DNA from: Aeromonas encheleia
GTDB taxonomy: Bacteria; Pseudomonadota; Gammaproteobacteria; Enterobacterales; Aeromonadaceae
Assembly (NCBI RefSeq): GCF_900637545.1
Contig: NZ_LR134376.1
Span: forward strand, 3,677,001 to 3,741,000
Direction of reading: 5' to 3'
Length of the DNA: 64,000 nt
The position numbers were made by a program, and so were the translations under genes. Numbering within the stretch: position 1 is the stretch's first letter; each line of letters opens with the position of its first letter. A model generated the notes under the pieces. The model was not told the origin of the DNA. It searched no databases and saw nothing but the letters and a program-made list of their open reading frames with translations. Shown here in pieces: positions 16,964-27,646 of the stretch.

Positions 16964-18256
16964 ATGAAGAAGACGTTGATTTCCCTGCTGACGGCAGGCC
17001 TGTTTGGAGTCATGAGCCAGGGTGCCCTCGCCGCCCCCGAGCTGGTGGACAAGGTGCTTGCCGTGGTCAACAAGGACGTGGTGCTGGCCAGCCAGCAGGA
17101 AGCCCTAGTGCAGAAGGTGAAGGCCTCCGCTCAGGAGAGCGGCCAGTCCCTGCCCGATGACGCCACCCTGCGCAAGCAGGCGCTGGACCGCCTGATCCAG
17201 GAGAGCCTGCAGCTGCAACTGGCGGATCGCCAGGGCCTCAAGATCAGCGATACCCAGCTGGAGCAGGCGATCCAGAGCATCGCCGCCGACAACAAGATGA
17301 ACCTGGATCAGCTGCGTGCCCAGCTGGCCCGGGAGGGGATCTCCTATGCCCAGTACCGGGAAGAGGTACGCCGCGAGATCCTGATGAACGAGGTGCGTCG
17401 CAGCCAGGTTCGCCGTCGCATCAACATCTCCGAGCAGGAGGTGAAGCAGGTGGTCGAGGCGCTGCACAAGCAGGGCCAGCAGCAGACCGAGTTCCATGTC
17501 GGCCATATTCAGGTCTCCCTGCCGGACAACCCGAACGCCGAGCAGCTCAATGCCGCCAAGAGCAAGATTGAGCGCATCCTGGCCGCCCTGAAAGAGGGGG
17601 CCGACTTCCGCAAGCTGGCCATCGCCGAGAGCAACGGTCCCAAGGCGCTGGAAGGGGGTGACTGGGGCTGGATGAGCCCGCAGGAGATGCCGACGCTCAT
17701 GGCCGAGGCGGTACAGGGTGCCAGCAAGGGGGACATCGTCGGCCCGCTGCGCTCCGGTGCCGGCCTGCACATCATCAAGATCTTCGACACCAAGGGTCAG
17801 CAGCAGGTCATGATCTCCGAGGTGCGCGCCCGCCACATCCTGATCAAACCCTCCATCATCCTGAGTGAGGAGAAGGCCAAGAGCACCCTGGACGGCATAC
17901 TGCACGACATCAAGAGCGGCAAGGCCAGCTTCGCCAGCATGGCAGAGAAATACTCCGAAGATCCGGGCTCTGCGGTGCAAGGCGGGGAACTCGGCTGGTC
18001 CGACCCCAACGTCTATGTGCCGGAGTTCCGCGACATGGTCAACCGTCTCCAGCCGGGTGAGCTGAGCGAGCCGTTCCGTACCAGCCACGGCTGGCACATA
18101 GTGCAGCTGGAAGAGCGTCGCAGCCAGGACGCCACCGGCAAGGCCCAGGAGCAGCGCGCCTATCAGCTCATCTTCAACCGCCGTTTCACCGAAGAGTCAC
18201 AGGCCTGGCTGGATGAACTGCGCGACGAAGCCTACATCCAGATCGAACCCAATTAA
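16964..18256 (+). CDS. surA: Periplasmic chaperone/peptidyl-prolyl isomerase SurA
   Basis: 430 residues. Signal peptide ending near [10 protein letters not shown], a SurA N-terminal chaperone domain (to about 170) and two parvulin domains (about 175-275 and 288-385), each with the EGGDWGW or QGGELGW type motif. It escorts outer-membrane proteins, LptD among them, which makes its position directly after lptD meaningful. I start at 16964 because GAGAG then sits about 8 nt upstream; 16958 would put it too close. Confidence 0.95.
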   Translation: MKKTLISLLTAGLFGVMSQGALAAPELVDKVLAVVNKDVVLASQQEALVQKVKASAQESGQSLPDDATLRKQALDRLIQESLQLQLADRQGLKISDTQLEQAIQSIAADNKMNLDQLRAQLAREGISYAQYREEVRREILMNEVRRSQVRRRINISEQEVKQVVEALHKQGQQQTEFHVGHIQVSLPDNPNAEQLNAAKSKIERILAALKEGADFRKLAIAESNGPKALEGGDWGWMSPQEMPTLMAEAVQGASKGDIVGPLRSGAGLHIIKIFDTKGQQQVMISEVRARHILIKPSIILSEEKAKSTLDGILHDIKSGKASFASMAEKYSEDPGSAVQGGELGWSDPNVYVPEFRDMVNRLQPGELSEPFRTSHGWHIVQLEERRSQDATGKAQEQRAYQLIFNRRFTEESQAWLDELRDEAYIQIEPN

Positions 18257-19302
18257 TGGGCGATGAGCAGATGAACAGCCAGCATCCAGATCGAGTCCAA
18301 AAGCAGATGAGCTGTCGTCGTCTCGCCATCACGCCGGGTGAACCGGCGGGCATAGGTCCGGATCTGGTGCTGCAGATAGCCCAGCGGGATTGGCCCCATC
18401 AGCTGGTGGTGATCGCCGATCCCGCCCTGCTGCTGGCGCGGGCCGCCCTGCTGGGGCTGCCCATAGTGCTGGAACCCTATGATGCCAGCGCCCCTGCCCA
18501 CCCGCAGCGGGCCGGCACCCTGACCCTCTGCCCAGTCGAACTCGGCGCCCCCGTGGTGCCGGGTGAGCTGGATGAGGACAACGGCGCCTATGTGCTGGCC
18601 ACCCTGCAACGGGCCTGTGACGGCAACCTGAGCGGCGAGTTTGCCGCCGTGGTGACCGGCCCGGTGCACAAGGGGATCATCAACCAGGCCGGCGTCTCGT
18701 TCAGCGGCCACACCGAATTCTTCGCCCAGCAGTCAGGCACCGCCGACGTGGTGATGCTGCTGGCGACAGAGGGGCTGCGGGTGGCGCTGGCGACCACCCA
18801 TATCCCGCTCGCCTATGTGGCCGGGGCCATCACCGAGGACCGCCTCGGCAAGGTGATCCGCATCCTGGATGCGGATCTCAGGACCAAGTTTGGCATCCAG
18901 CAGCCCCGTATTTACGTCTGCGGCCTCAATCCCCATGCCGGGGAAGGGGGCCATCTCGGTCGGGAAGAGATCGAGGTGATCGAACCCGCCCTGGCCGGCT
19001 TGCGCCAGGAGGGGATCGATCTGGTCGGCCCGCTGCCGGCCGATACTCTGTTCCAGGACAAATACCTCAAGGATGCGGATGCGGTACTCGCCATGTACCA
19101 CGACCAGGGGCTGCCCGTGCTCAAATACAAGGGCTTCGGCAGTTCGGTCAATATCACCCTTGGACTCCCATTCATCCGCACTTCGGTGGATCACGGCACC
19201 GCTCTGGATCTGGCAGGCAAAGGCCTGGCGGACTCGGGGAGCCTGATCACCGCGATTAACCACGCCATTCAGATGGTAGAGAAAAAAAGCTATGAGCAGT
19301 AA
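18256..19302 (+). CDS. pdxA: 4-hydroxythreonine-4-phosphate dehydrogenase
   Basis: Up to 348 residues. It oxidises 4-phosphooxy-threonine in pyridoxal phosphate synthesis. [15 protein letters not shown] is the N-terminal signature; [32 protein letters not shown] and the metal-site region [14 protein letters not shown] are all present. The first ATG overlaps the surA stop (TAATG at 18254-18258); internal ATGs at 18271 and 18307 are alternatives, since the family usually begins shortly before the TPGEP motif. Confidence 0.92.
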   Translation: MGDEQMNSQHPDRVQKQMSCRRLAITPGEPAGIGPDLVLQIAQRDWPHQLVVIADPALLLARAALLGLPIVLEPYDASAPAHPQRAGTLTLCPVELGAPVVPGELDEDNGAYVLATLQRACDGNLSGEFAAVVTGPVHKGIINQAGVSFSGHTEFFAQQSGTADVVMLLATEGLRVALATTHIPLAYVAGAITEDRLGKVIRILDADLRTKFGIQQPRIYVCGLNPHAGEGGHLGREEIEVIEPALAGLRQEGIDLVGPLPADTLFQDKYLKDADAVLAMYHDQGLPVLKYKGFGSSVNITLGLPFIRTSVDHGTALDLAGKGLADSGSLITAINHAIQMVEKKSYEQ

Positions 19303-20119
19303 GGTGCAGAGCAACAAGGTGCACATGGGCCACACGGCCCGTAAGCGTTTCGGTCAGAACTTCTTGCACGACCGTTATGTGATCGATCAGATAGTGGCCG
19401 CCATCAACCCGCAACCGGGTCAGAACCTGGTGGAGATCGGGCCGGGTCTGGCCGCGCTGACCGAGCCGGTCGCGTCCCAGATGGACAAGATGACGGTGGT
19501 CGAGCTGGACCGGGATCTCGCCGCGCGCCTGCGCGAGCACCCCACCCTCAAAGACAAACTGACGGTGATCGAGGCCGATGCCATGCGCTTCGACTTCGGC
19601 ACCCTGATGGGGGAAGGCAAGGGACCGCTGCGCATCTTCGGCAACCTGCCCTACAACATCTCCACCCCGCTGATCTTCCACCTGTGCGAGTTTGCCGACC
19701 GGGTCGCAGACATGCACTTCATGCTGCAAAAAGAAGTGGTATTGCGGATGTGTGCTGGCCCTGGCAGCAAGGCCTATGGCCGCCTGAGCGTCATGGTCCA
19801 GTACTACTGCCAGGTGATCCCGGTGCTGGAAGTGGGCCCTGGCGCCTTCAAGCCGGCCCCCAAGGTGGATTCGGCCGTGGTGCGACTGGTGCCCCACCAG
19901 AACCCGACCATAGTCGCGAAGGATCTGCGCTGCCTGAGCCGCGTCTGTACCGAGGGCTTCGGTCAGCGCCGCAAGACCATTCGCAACAGCTTCTCCAACT
20001 TCATCACCGACGCTCAGCTGACCGAGCTTGGCATCGATGGCAGCCTGCGCCCGGAGAATCTCTCCCTCGCGCAGTTTGTCATGATCGCCAACTGGCTGGC
20101 CGACCAGCAGCAGGCCTGA
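19292..20119 (+). CDS. rsmA: 16S rRNA (adenine1518-N6/adenine1519-N6)-dimethyltransferase
   Basis: 275 residues. SAM-binding motif [12 protein letters not shown] near residue 48 and the catalytic NLPYNIS motif near 118 identify KsgA/RsmA, which dimethylates A1518 and A1519 in the 3' hairpin of 16S rRNA late in 30S assembly. [11 protein letters not shown] near the N-terminus is the family start. It overlaps pdxA by 11 nt and is followed 4 nt later by apaG. Confidence 0.95.
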   Translation: MSSKVQSNKVHMGHTARKRFGQNFLHDRYVIDQIVAAINPQPGQNLVEIGPGLAALTEPVASQMDKMTVVELDRDLAARLREHPTLKDKLTVIEADAMRFDFGTLMGEGKGPLRIFGNLPYNISTPLIFHLCEFADRVADMHFMLQKEVVLRMCAGPGSKAYGRLSVMVQYYCQVIPVLEVGPGAFKPAPKVDSAVVRLVPHQNPTIVAKDLRCLSRVCTEGFGQRRKTIRNSFSNFITDAQLTELGIDGSLRPENLSLAQFVMIANWLADQQQA

Positions 20120-20123
20120 TCCC

Positions 20124-20486
20124 ATGCCATCGTCCCGGATAGTGATCCGTCCGCACCCCAGCTATGTGGCCGGTACCCAGGATCCCTACCATTTTCTCTA
20201 TCTCATCGAGATAGAGAATCTGGGGCCGGGTACGGTGCAGCTGCTGCATCGGCGCTGGCTCATCACCGACGCCAATGGCAAGATGCTGGAAGTGGAAGGT
20301 CCCGGGGTCGTGGGCGAGCAGCCCTTCATCGCCCCCGGTGAGACCTTCAGCTATCAGAGTGGCGTTCCCCTCGCCACTCCGCTCGGCGTGATGGAGGGTA
20401 GCTATACCCTGCAAGACGAGTCGGGGCAGCAGTTCGAGGCCCCCATCTCCCCCTTCACGCTGGCCGTTCCCCACATAATTAACTGA
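20124..20486 (+). CDS. apaG: ApaG protein
   Basis: 120 residues, a single fibronectin-III-like beta sandwich with the conserved RRWLITDANGK, EVEGPGVVGEQP and GSYTLQDESG blocks. The biochemical role is uncertain. It is always found beside apaH, as here, 6 nt upstream of it. Confidence 0.92.
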   Translation: MPSSRIVIRPHPSYVAGTQDPYHFLYLIEIENLGPGTVQLLHRRWLITDANGKMLEVEGPGVVGEQPFIAPGETFSYQSGVPLATPLGVMEGSYTLQDESGQQFEAPISPFTLAVPHIIN

Positions 20487-20492
20487 GGTTTC

Positions 20493-21314
20493 ATGGCGAA
20501 CTGTTTCGTCGGTGATGTCCAGGGCTGTTACGACGATCTGCGCCGTCTGCTGGATCTTGCCGAATTCGACTCCGACAAGGACATGCTCTGGCTGTGCGGC
20601 GATCTGGTCGCCCGTGGCCCGGACTCTCTCAACACCCTGCGTTTCGTCAAGTCGCTGGGGCAGCGTGCCGTCACCGTGCTAGGCAACCATGACCTGCACC
20701 TGCTGGCGGTCGCCAACGGGGTCGCACCGCTCAAGAAGAAAGACAAGCTGCAGGCCCTGATGGAGGCCCCGGATCGGGACGATCTGCTGGAGTGGCTGCG
20801 CCAGCGCCCCCTGCTGGCGGAACACCCGGAGCTGCCCATCATGATGGTGCACGCCGGCCTCTCCCCCGCCTGGGACGCCCGCACCGCCCGCAACTGTGCC
20901 CGCGAGGTGGAGAGCCTGCTGCGCGGCGATCAATACCAGTGGCTGCTGCACAACATGTATGGCGATCAACCGGACAGCTGGCAGGATGATCTGGTGGGGG
21001 TAGAGCGTTACCGCTACATCATCAACAGCTTCACCCGCATGCGCTTCTGCTATTTCGACGGCCGGCTCGAGTTCAAGTGCAAGAAGGGCCCCACGGAGTC
21101 CACTCCGGGCCTGCGCCCCTGGTTCGAGCAGCGCGAGCACCATGTGGATGACCCCATACTGGTGTTCGGCCACTGGGCGGCACTGATGGGCGCGACCGGC
21201 AAGGCCGACATCAAGGCGCTGGATACCGGCTGCGTGTGGGGCAATAGCCTCACCCTGTGGCGCTACGAGGACGATGCCCTGATAGCGACCCCCTGCCCGA
21301 CCCATGCCAGCTGA
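20493..21314 (+). CDS. apaH: Bis(5'-nucleosyl)-tetraphosphatase, symmetrical
   Basis: 273 residues. Calcineurin-like phosphoesterase with GDVQGCYDDL (residues 7-16), GDLVARGP and GNHDLHLL metal-binding motifs, and HAGLSPAWD in the middle. It splits Ap4A into two ADP and also removes Np4 caps from RNA. It is last in the lptD run, followed by a strong terminator. Confidence 0.95.
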   Translation: MANCFVGDVQGCYDDLRRLLDLAEFDSDKDMLWLCGDLVARGPDSLNTLRFVKSLGQRAVTVLGNHDLHLLAVANGVAPLKKKDKLQALMEAPDRDDLLEWLRQRPLLAEHPELPIMMVHAGLSPAWDARTARNCAREVESLLRGDQYQWLLHNMYGDQPDSWQDDLVGVERYRYIINSFTRMRFCYFDGRLEFKCKKGPTESTPGLRPWFEQREHHVDDPILVFGHWAALMGATGKADIKALDTGCVWGNSLTLWRYEDDALIATPCPTHAS

Positions 21315-21334
21315 GCGGCGGTATCGATAATGCG

Positions 21335-21366
21335 ACGGGCCCGGCATATTGCCGGGCCCGTTTTTT
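21335..21366. terminator. Terminator after apaH
   Basis: 11-bp GC-rich stem (21335-21345 with 21351-21361), 5-nt loop, then a T run. It separates apaH from the convergent XRE gene. Confidence 0.85.
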
Positions 21367-21383
21367 ATGTGGTGCCTGTCAGA

Positions 21384-21869
21384 TCACAGCTTGCGGCCCA
21401 GCCGTTTCTCGACCTGACGCCGCTCCCACTCCGGTCCGAACAGCTTGAACGGCTGGAACAGGTTGATGGCATGGGACATCAGACCCAGCCCCCAGCCCAG
21501 CATGGGCCACCAGGCCCAGATGTAATCCGGGTTGCTCAGGTAGTTGATGACGAAGAGCCCGCCGATCACCAGCACATAGCTGATGAGGTGGCCGTAGAAG
21601 CCTTTGAGCCCCTCGACGAACTTCATCGCCTCCCGCTCATCCCTGGCGACATGTACGCTCCCCTGACTGTCGATCTCATTTCCTTTCATCTCGCTCTCCT
21701 GCAGTTGAGTCACATCGAGCTCAAAGACGGAGGCCAGGGCCTTGAGGGATTCCAGTCCGGGTGGTTGCCCCTGTTCGATCCGCTGTATGGTGCGCACACT
21801 CAGACCAGACAGGGTAGCCAACTGCTCCTGGGACCAACCTCGCTGCAATCTCAATTTCCTGACTATCAT
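21384..21869 (-). CDS. XRE-type regulator with C-terminal 2TM domain
   Basis: 161 residues. An N-terminal helix-turn-helix (RLQRGWSQEQLATLSGLSVRTIQRIEQG, residues 6-33) is followed by a linker and two hydrophobic helices (about 95-145) of the 2TM type (PF13239). It is therefore a membrane-tethered DNA-binding protein. Start 21869 is chosen over the ATG three bases earlier because GAGGAG then has a 6-nt spacing. Target genes are unknown; its monocistronic setting suggests autoregulation. Known relatives in other bacteria respond to envelope or redox signals, but nothing here shows which. Confidence 0.8.
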   Translation of the reverse strand: MIVRKLRLQRGWSQEQLATLSGLSVRTIQRIEQGQPPGLESLKALASVFELDVTQLQESEMKGNEIDSQGSVHVARDEREAMKFVEGLKGFYGHLISYVLVIGGLFVINYLSNPDYIWAWWPMLGWGLGLMSHAINLFQPFKLFGPEWERRQVEKRLGRKL

Positions 21870-22091
21870 CATCGGCTCCTCGTGGTTATGGACAGGGCCA
21901 GCATAGGGCCGAGCGGATGAAGGCAACACGACAAAGGCCTGACACCAACCTGACTTTCCTTAAGTATCAATGCATTAACAGCCAAACATCATCAGGGGCC
22001 TGATCGGTAGAGCGTCGCCCTGCCCTGTTGTAGCCGCCCCGGCAGGGCTAAGGGGTAGCTCGCTGCCGATGGTGCACCGAGCAACCAGGAC

Positions 22092-23081
22092 TCACAGGCT
22101 TTGCATCAGCTCGGCCGCAATCTCGAACGAGCGCAGCCGCGCCTCATGATCGACGATGGGGCCGTTGAACATCAGCTCGTCAGCCCCGGTCTCGGCCAGC
22201 AGCGCCTGCAAGCCATGGCGTACTCTGTCTCGATCCCCCACCAGGGAGCGGGCCAGGGTTTGCTCCATCGCCATCAGTTCCCGGGGCGACCACTCCTCCC
22301 CCAGCTCCTGCACCGGCAGCGGCAACTTGCCCGCATCCCCCCGATAGAGCCGCAGGAACTGCTGCTGCACAGTAGTGAACAGGAAGCGGGCCTCCCGCTC
22401 GGTGTCGGCCGCCACCATGTTGATGCACACCACGGCATAGGGCCTGGGCCAGCGGGCGGAAGGCTGATACTGACTGCGGTAGAGCGCCAGCGCCTGCAGC
22501 AACAAGCCGGGCGCGAAGTGGGAGGCGAAACCGAACGGCAACCCCATGGCAGCCGCCAGCTGGGCGCTGTAGAGGCTGGAGCCCAGCAGCCAGATGGGCA
22601 CCTCCAGCCCCTGACCAGGCACGGCCTGCACCGCGCCCGGCTGATCGCCGAAATAACGCATCAGCTCGCGCACATCGGCGGGAAAGTCATCCACCTCGCC
22701 GCTGCGTTGGCGACGCAGTGCCTGCATGGTGCGCTGATCGGTGCCGGGCGCTCGCCCCAGCCCCAGATCGATCCGATCCGGATAGAGCGAGGCCAGGGTG
22801 CCAAACTGCTCGGCGATCACCAGGGGCGAGTGATTCGGCAGCATGATGCCGCCGGAACCCAGCCGCAGGGTGCTGGTGCCGCCAGCCAGATGACCTATCA
22901 GCACCGAGGTGGCGGCACTGGCGATGCCCGGCATGTTGTGATGTTCCGCCAACCAGTAGCGGTGATAGCCCCACCGCTCGGCGTGTTGGGCCAGATCCAG
23001 CGAGCGGCGAAACGACTCGGCCGGTACAGACCCTTCGGGGACGGGCACCAGATCGAGGACGGAATAGGGGATGGCGGACAT
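22092..23081 (-). CDS. LLM class flavin-dependent oxidoreductase (luciferase-like, YhbW-type)
   Basis: 329 residues, bacterial-luciferase TIM barrel. [21 protein letters not shown] near residue 30, [21 protein letters not shown] near 80 and [14 protein letters not shown] near 105 are the MsnO8/YhbW-subgroup signature. It should use reduced FMN supplied by a reductase; substrate unknown. Start 23081 follows GGAG by six bases, and the upstream 43 codons are spurious. Confidence 0.85.
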   Translation of the reverse strand: MSAIPYSVLDLVPVPEGSVPAESFRRSLDLAQHAERWGYHRYWLAEHHNMPGIASAATSVLIGHLAGGTSTLRLGSGGIMLPNHSPLVIAEQFGTLASLYPDRIDLGLGRAPGTDQRTMQALRRQRSGEVDDFPADVRELMRYFGDQPGAVQAVPGQGLEVPIWLLGSSLYSAQLAAAMGLPFGFASHFAPGLLLQALALYRSQYQPSARWPRPYAVVCINMVAADTEREARFLFTTVQQQFLRLYRGDAGKLPLPVQELGEEWSPRELMAMEQTLARSLVGDRDRVRHGLQALLAETGADELMFNGPIVDHEARLRSFEIAAELMQSL

Positions 23082-23328
23082 GGGACACTCCATTGCTTCA
23101 CAATTCAATAACCTGGGGGCAATGTAGCATGAGATACCTGAATGGCACACTCGATACCCCATCATCCAGGGTGCCTCTGTGGCCACTAGGCCTGACCAAT
23201 AAAGCCCCATAAGAAACTTTGTTGTGGCGTGCTAATAATCCCGGCCGGATAATTGTGCTTTTTGTCGCCCTGTGAGCACACTGAGAGGGAATCATCACGG
23301 CGATCGCCCGTGGGACAAGGATGCGTCC

Positions 23329-26217
23329 ATGACAAAAGCTAGCCTCAGCCGTAGACCCTTTTACGTACACATCGCCACGCTCTTCATTCTGCTGTTCTCC
23401 GTGCTGGGGGGGGCCCTCATCCTGCTGCAGTTTCAACAGGGCATGCAGCAGGGGCTGGAACACGAGCGCCAGAGCTTCCTTCAGTATCGGGAGCAGCTGG
23501 CACTGGCCCTCAAGCTGAACCAGCGCCCGGCCCGCATGTCATTGAGCCTGCTGCGCAGCGGCCAGCTGGCCGCGATGACCAGCCTGGACGCTCGTCTCAG
23601 CTATCTGCCCCAGCTGGCCGAGGTGCTGGCCAACAGCGCCAGCTATGGCGCCATCTATGCCGGTTACGATGACGGTGACTTCTTCCTGGTGCGCAAGCTG
23701 ACCAACAGAGCCAAGGCGCTGCTGGACAGCCCTCCCCCCGCCAGCCACCTGCTGGTGCAGAGCCTGAGTCAGGGCCAGGGAGAGTTCCTCTATTTCGACA
23801 AGCGGCTGCATCTGCTCGAGCGCCGGCCCATGCCGGACTACAGGTTCGATCCCCGCAGCCGTGACTGGTACAAGGAGGCGCGCTGGCGCACGGGCATCAT
23901 AGTGACCCACCCCTATCTGTTCTTCACCACCAAGGAGCCGGGTATGACGCTGGCGGTGGAGAGCGACGATCGCCGGGCTGTGCTCGGGCTGGATGCTGGC
24001 GTGGAGGGGCTCTCCGCCCTCATCGGCGAGCTGCCCCTGCCCAGCCACTGCCAGCTGGTGCTGTTCGACGAATTAGGCACCCTGCTGGCGACCGATCCCA
24101 AGCGACTGCCCAGCTTCGAGCAACTGAGTCGGTTGCCCACGCTGTCGGTGCTCGAGCACCCCATCCTGACCCAGCTGCAACAACGGATAGTCACCCAGCC
24201 CACCCTGCTGCACGGGCCGACCGAGCTGACCCTGACCGCGGAGGATCGCAACGACTGGCTGGTCAACCTCTCCTCCTTGGATGAGGGCTCCCCCTTCTAC
24301 ATCGCCCTGCTGATGCCGGCGAACGTTCTCACCCAGCAGGCCCGCCACGAAGCCCTGGTCAATCTGACCTGGGCCCTGGCCGGCCTGCTGCTGCTGCTGC
24401 CCGTCATCTGGCTGGTGGCGCGGCGTACCGCGGCCCCCTTGCTGGCGCTGACCCGGGAGGCGGAGCGGATCCAGCACTTCGACTTTGGCGAGAGTGAGGG
24501 GCCCGACTCGGCGATCCGCGAGATCGACGATCTGGCCCGCACCATGTCCGGCATGCGGTTGACCCTCGGCAATTTCATGAACATGGGACGGGCGCTGGCG
24601 GCCGAGCGCCGCTTCGATTCCCTGCTCAATCGCATCTTGCACGAGACGGTCGCGGCCGCGCAGGCGGAAGGGGGCTGTCTCTACCTGGCACAGGACAAGC
24701 ACATGACGGCGGTACAGGCCATCTGGCGGCAGCAACCCCTGGCCTGCGAGCAGGTGCACTGGCAGGAGGAGCTGCTCGGCGGCCTCTATCACACCGAGCG
24801 CCTCAGCCTGCCGCTCGATGAAGACCACTGGCAGCAATATCTGGCCGACTGGGGCCCCTTTCCGGGCCCCCGTCAGCTGCTGGCTGAGCCGCTGTACAAC
24901 CATCGCCAGGAGCTGATCGGCTGTCTGCTGCTGATCCTGCCGAACTGCTCGTCACAGGAACTGGCGTCGCGCATCAGTCTGATCGAGGCGCTGGCGGGCA
25001 TGTCCGCCTCCGCCATCGAGAACCAGCGCCTGCTGGAGGAGCAGAAACAGCTGCTGGAGGCCTTCATCGAGCTGATCGCGGGGGCCATCGATGCCAAGAG
25101 CCCCTATACCGGTGGCCACTGCCAGCGCGTCCCCGAGCTGACCCGCATGCTGACCGAGGCGGCCTGCGCCCAGCAGCAGGGCCCCTTCAGCGACTTCAGA
25201 CTCAGCGAAGAGGAGTGGGAAGCCATCCATATCGCGAGCTGGCTGCACGACTGTGGCAAGGTCACCACGCCGGAGTTCGTGGTCGACAAGGCCACCAAGC
25301 TGGAGACCATCTACGATCGGATCCACGAGATCCGCACCCGCTTCGAGGTGCTCAAGCGCGATGCCTATATCGAGTCGCTGGCGTCCCGCCTGCCTGAGCA
25401 GGAGAGGATGGCGAGCCGGGAGGCAGTGGCACCGCTCTGGTCGATCCTGGATCAGGAGTTTGCCTTCGTCGCCGAGTGCAACCTGGGGGGGGAATGGATG
25501 GCGCCGGAGAAGCTGGCGCGGCTCGATGCCATCGCCAGTCGCAGCTGGTTGCGCACCCTAGATGACAGACTCGGCATCAGCCGGGAGGAGCTCAGGCGAT
25601 ATGAAAACGAACCGGCCCCGCCGCTGCCCTGCCGCGAGCCGCTGCTGGCCGACAAGCCCACCCACCTCATCCCTCGCCCCTCCCAGGATAATATTGCGGC
25701 GCACAACCCCTGGGGGTTCAAGGTCAAGGTCCCCACCTATCTCTACAACCGGGGTGAGCGCTACAACCTCGCCATCGGTCGCGGCACCCTCACCGAGGAG
25801 GAGCGCTACAAGATCAACGATCACATCATCCAGACCATCCGCATGCTGGAGCGGCTCCCCTTCCCCCATCATCTGCGCAAGGTACCGGAGATCGCCGGTG
25901 GTCATCATGAGCGGATGGATGGCAAGGGCTATCCCCGTCAGCTTCATGGGGCACAGATGAGCATCCCCGCCCGCATCATGGCCATCGCCGACATCTTCGA
26001 GGCGCTGACCGCCAGCGATCGCCCCTATAAGTCGGGCAAGACGGTGTCCCAGTCGCTGGCCATCATGCGGCACATGGCACAGGATCAACACATAGATCCC
26101 GCCCTGTTCACCCTGTTCGTCGACAGCGGCATCTGGCGGGACTATGCCGAGCGTTTCCTGGCACCGGAGCAGCTGGACGAGGTCAATAGCCAGAGCCTGC
26201 TGGTGGAGCCGGCCTAA
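23329..26217 (+). CDS. Cache-HAMP-GAF-HD-GYP cyclic-di-GMP phosphodiesterase
   Basis: 962 residues. Membrane helix at 13-35, periplasmic sensor region (about 40-335, dCache-like with DPRSRDWYKEA), helix 345-365, HAMP (370-420), GAF (about 430-560) and HD-GYP from 575. Catalytic residues are visible: H597, HD at 640-641, H832, HHERMDGKGYP from 859, and D888. So it should hydrolyse c-di-GMP in response to an external ligand. About 165 residues (650-820) are inserted between the HD and the downstream HH motifs, far more than in a standard HD-GYP domain. Start 23329 follows AAGGA. Monocistronic. Confidence 0.85.
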   Translation: MTKASLSRRPFYVHIATLFILLFSVLGGALILLQFQQGMQQGLEHERQSFLQYREQLALALKLNQRPARMSLSLLRSGQLAAMTSLDARLSYLPQLAEVLANSASYGAIYAGYDDGDFFLVRKLTNRAKALLDSPPPASHLLVQSLSQGQGEFLYFDKRLHLLERRPMPDYRFDPRSRDWYKEARWRTGIIVTHPYLFFTTKEPGMTLAVESDDRRAVLGLDAGVEGLSALIGELPLPSHCQLVLFDELGTLLATDPKRLPSFEQLSRLPTLSVLEHPILTQLQQRIVTQPTLLHGPTELTLTAEDRNDWLVNLSSLDEGSPFYIALLMPANVLTQQARHEALVNLTWALAGLLLLLPVIWLVARRTAAPLLALTREAERIQHFDFGESEGPDSAIREIDDLARTMSGMRLTLGNFMNMGRALAAERRFDSLLNRILHETVAAAQAEGGCLYLAQDKHMTAVQAIWRQQPLACEQVHWQEELLGGLYHTERLSLPLDEDHWQQYLADWGPFPGPRQLLAEPLYNHRQELIGCLLLILPNCSSQELASRISLIEALAGMSASAIENQRLLEEQKQLLEAFIELIAGAIDAKSPYTGGHCQRVPELTRMLTEAACAQQQGPFSDFRLSEEEWEAIHIASWLHDCGKVTTPEFVVDKATKLETIYDRIHEIRTRFEVLKRDAYIESLASRLPEQERMASREAVAPLWSILDQEFAFVAECNLGGEWMAPEKLARLDAIASRSWLRTLDDRLGISREELRRYENEPAPPLPCREPLLADKPTHLIPRPSQDNIAAHNPWGFKVKVPTYLYNRGERYNLAIGRGTLTEEERYKINDHIIQTIRMLERLPFPHHLRKVPEIAGGHHERMDGKGYPRQLHGAQMSIPARIMAIADIFEALTASDRPYKSGKTVSQSLAIMRHMAQDQHIDPALFTLFVDSGIWRDYAERFLAPEQLDEVNSQSLLVEPA

Positions 26218-26228
26218 TCAGCGCCCAT

Positions 26229-26258
26229 AAAAAACGGCCAACCGAGGTTGACCGTTTT
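26229..26258. terminator. Terminator between the HD-GYP and YjiH genes
   Basis: 13-position stem (26231-26243 with 26246-26258) with one mismatch; the T-tract is longer on the minus strand (six T), so it mainly serves the leftward YjiH gene but also lies after the HD-GYP gene. Confidence 0.7.
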
Positions 26259-26275
26259 GCCACGCAAGCGGGGGA

Positions 26276-27646
26276 TTAGAACAGCAGATGCGCCACCCCG
26301 GCGATCACCGGCAGGGTGACCAGGGTGCGCAGCAGGAAGATGACGAACAACTCCCACAGCTTGACCGGGATCTTGCTGCCCAGCAGCAGGGCGCCCACTT
26401 CCGACATATAGATGAGCTGGGTGACCGACATGGCGGCGATCACGAAGCGGGTGATGTCGCTCTCTATGGTCGAGGCCAGCACCGCCGGGATGAACATGTC
26501 GGCAAAGCCGACCATGATGGTCTTGGAGGCCGCCTCGGCCTCTGGCAGTTGCAGCAGCTCCAGCAAGGGGACGAAGGGGGCCCCCAACCAGTTGAAGACC
26601 GGGGTATGCTCAGCCAGCATCAGGGCACAGGTCCCGATCGCCATCACCACCGGCAGCACGCCAAACACCATGTCCAGCGCATTCTTCACCCCTTCCCGCG
26701 CCACGGCGCCGAGATCCGTCATGCTGTCGGCCTTGGTCAGCGCGCGCTGATAGCCATAGCTCAGCACGCTGTGCTGCTGGGGAATCGCCTCCTGCTTGCG
26801 GCACAGGGGAGTGCCATCGCTATAGACATCTTTCTTCCAGGAGAGCGGGGGCAGGCGCGGCACCACGACGGCGGCCACCACGCCAGCCAGGCAGACGGTC
26901 AGGTAGAAGGGCACGAACATGTGCTCCAGCTTCACCTGGGAGATCACCACCAGACAGAAGGTGATGGAGACCGCAGAGAAGGTGGTGCCGATGACGGCGG
27001 CTTCACGCTGGGTGTAGAACTTGCCTTCATACTGCTTGCTGGTCAGCAGGATGCCGACGCTGCCGTCCCCCAGCCAGGAGGCGAAGCAATCTACCGCCGA
27101 GCGCCCCGGCAGGCGGAACACCGGGCGCATGATGCGGGTCATCATGGTGCCGACAAACTCCAGCAGGCCGAAGTCCAACAGCAGCGGCAACAACAGGCCG
27201 GCGAAGATAAACACCGAGAACAGCACCGGCAGCAGATCGTGCAGCACCAGGCCACCGGTCGCCCCGGAGCGCAGCACCTCGGGACCGGCCTCGAAGAAGG
27301 TCAGCAGCACGAAGACGCCGCCCAGCACCCGCACGCAGGCCCAGAAGGGAGAGACGTTGAACAGGCTGTTGAGGAAGGGGCGCCTCACCAGGATCGCCGG
27401 CTTGAACAGCCAGGTGACCAGGGTCATCAGCATGGTGGTGGTAATGATGCCACTGACCATGGCCACCAGATGATCGGCGAACACCGTCTGCACCAGCTTC
27501 GCCAGCACGGCGACGGGGATGGTGACATTGCCGTCATAGATGACGGGGGTCATAAACAGCAGGATCCCGATGAGTGACGGGACCAGGAACATCAGCACGT
27601 TGCGGCGGGTATGGATCGCCGGTGCCTGCAGGGTCTTTTCCAACAT
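26276..27646 (-). CDS. YjiH family permease-like protein (nucleoside-recognition Gate domain)
   Basis: 456 residues, about ten membrane helices. The pattern GRSAVDCFASWLGDGSVGILLTSKQYE near residue 183 and MVGFADMFIPAVLAS near 385 matches the YjiH family, which carries Gate (nucleoside-recognition) domains. Substrate unknown. Ribosome-binding signal before 27646 is weak (AAGGCTGTAGATC). It sits behind a long AT-rich promoter region. Confidence 0.8.
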   Translation of the reverse strand: MLEKTLQAPAIHTRRNVLMFLVPSLIGILLFMTPVIYDGNVTIPVAVLAKLVQTVFADHLVAMVSGIITTTMLMTLVTWLFKPAILVRRPFLNSLFNVSPFWACVRVLGGVFVLLTFFEAGPEVLRSGATGGLVLHDLLPVLFSVFIFAGLLLPLLLDFGLLEFVGTMMTRIMRPVFRLPGRSAVDCFASWLGDGSVGILLTSKQYEGKFYTQREAAVIGTTFSAVSITFCLVVISQVKLEHMFVPFYLTVCLAGVVAAVVVPRLPPLSWKKDVYSDGTPLCRKQEAIPQQHSVLSYGYQRALTKADSMTDLGAVAREGVKNALDMVFGVLPVVMAIGTCALMLAEHTPVFNWLGAPFVPLLELLQLPEAEAASKTIMVGFADMFIPAVLASTIESDITRFVIAAMSVTQLIYMSEVGALLLGSKIPVKLWELFVIFLLRTLVTLPVIAGVAHLLF

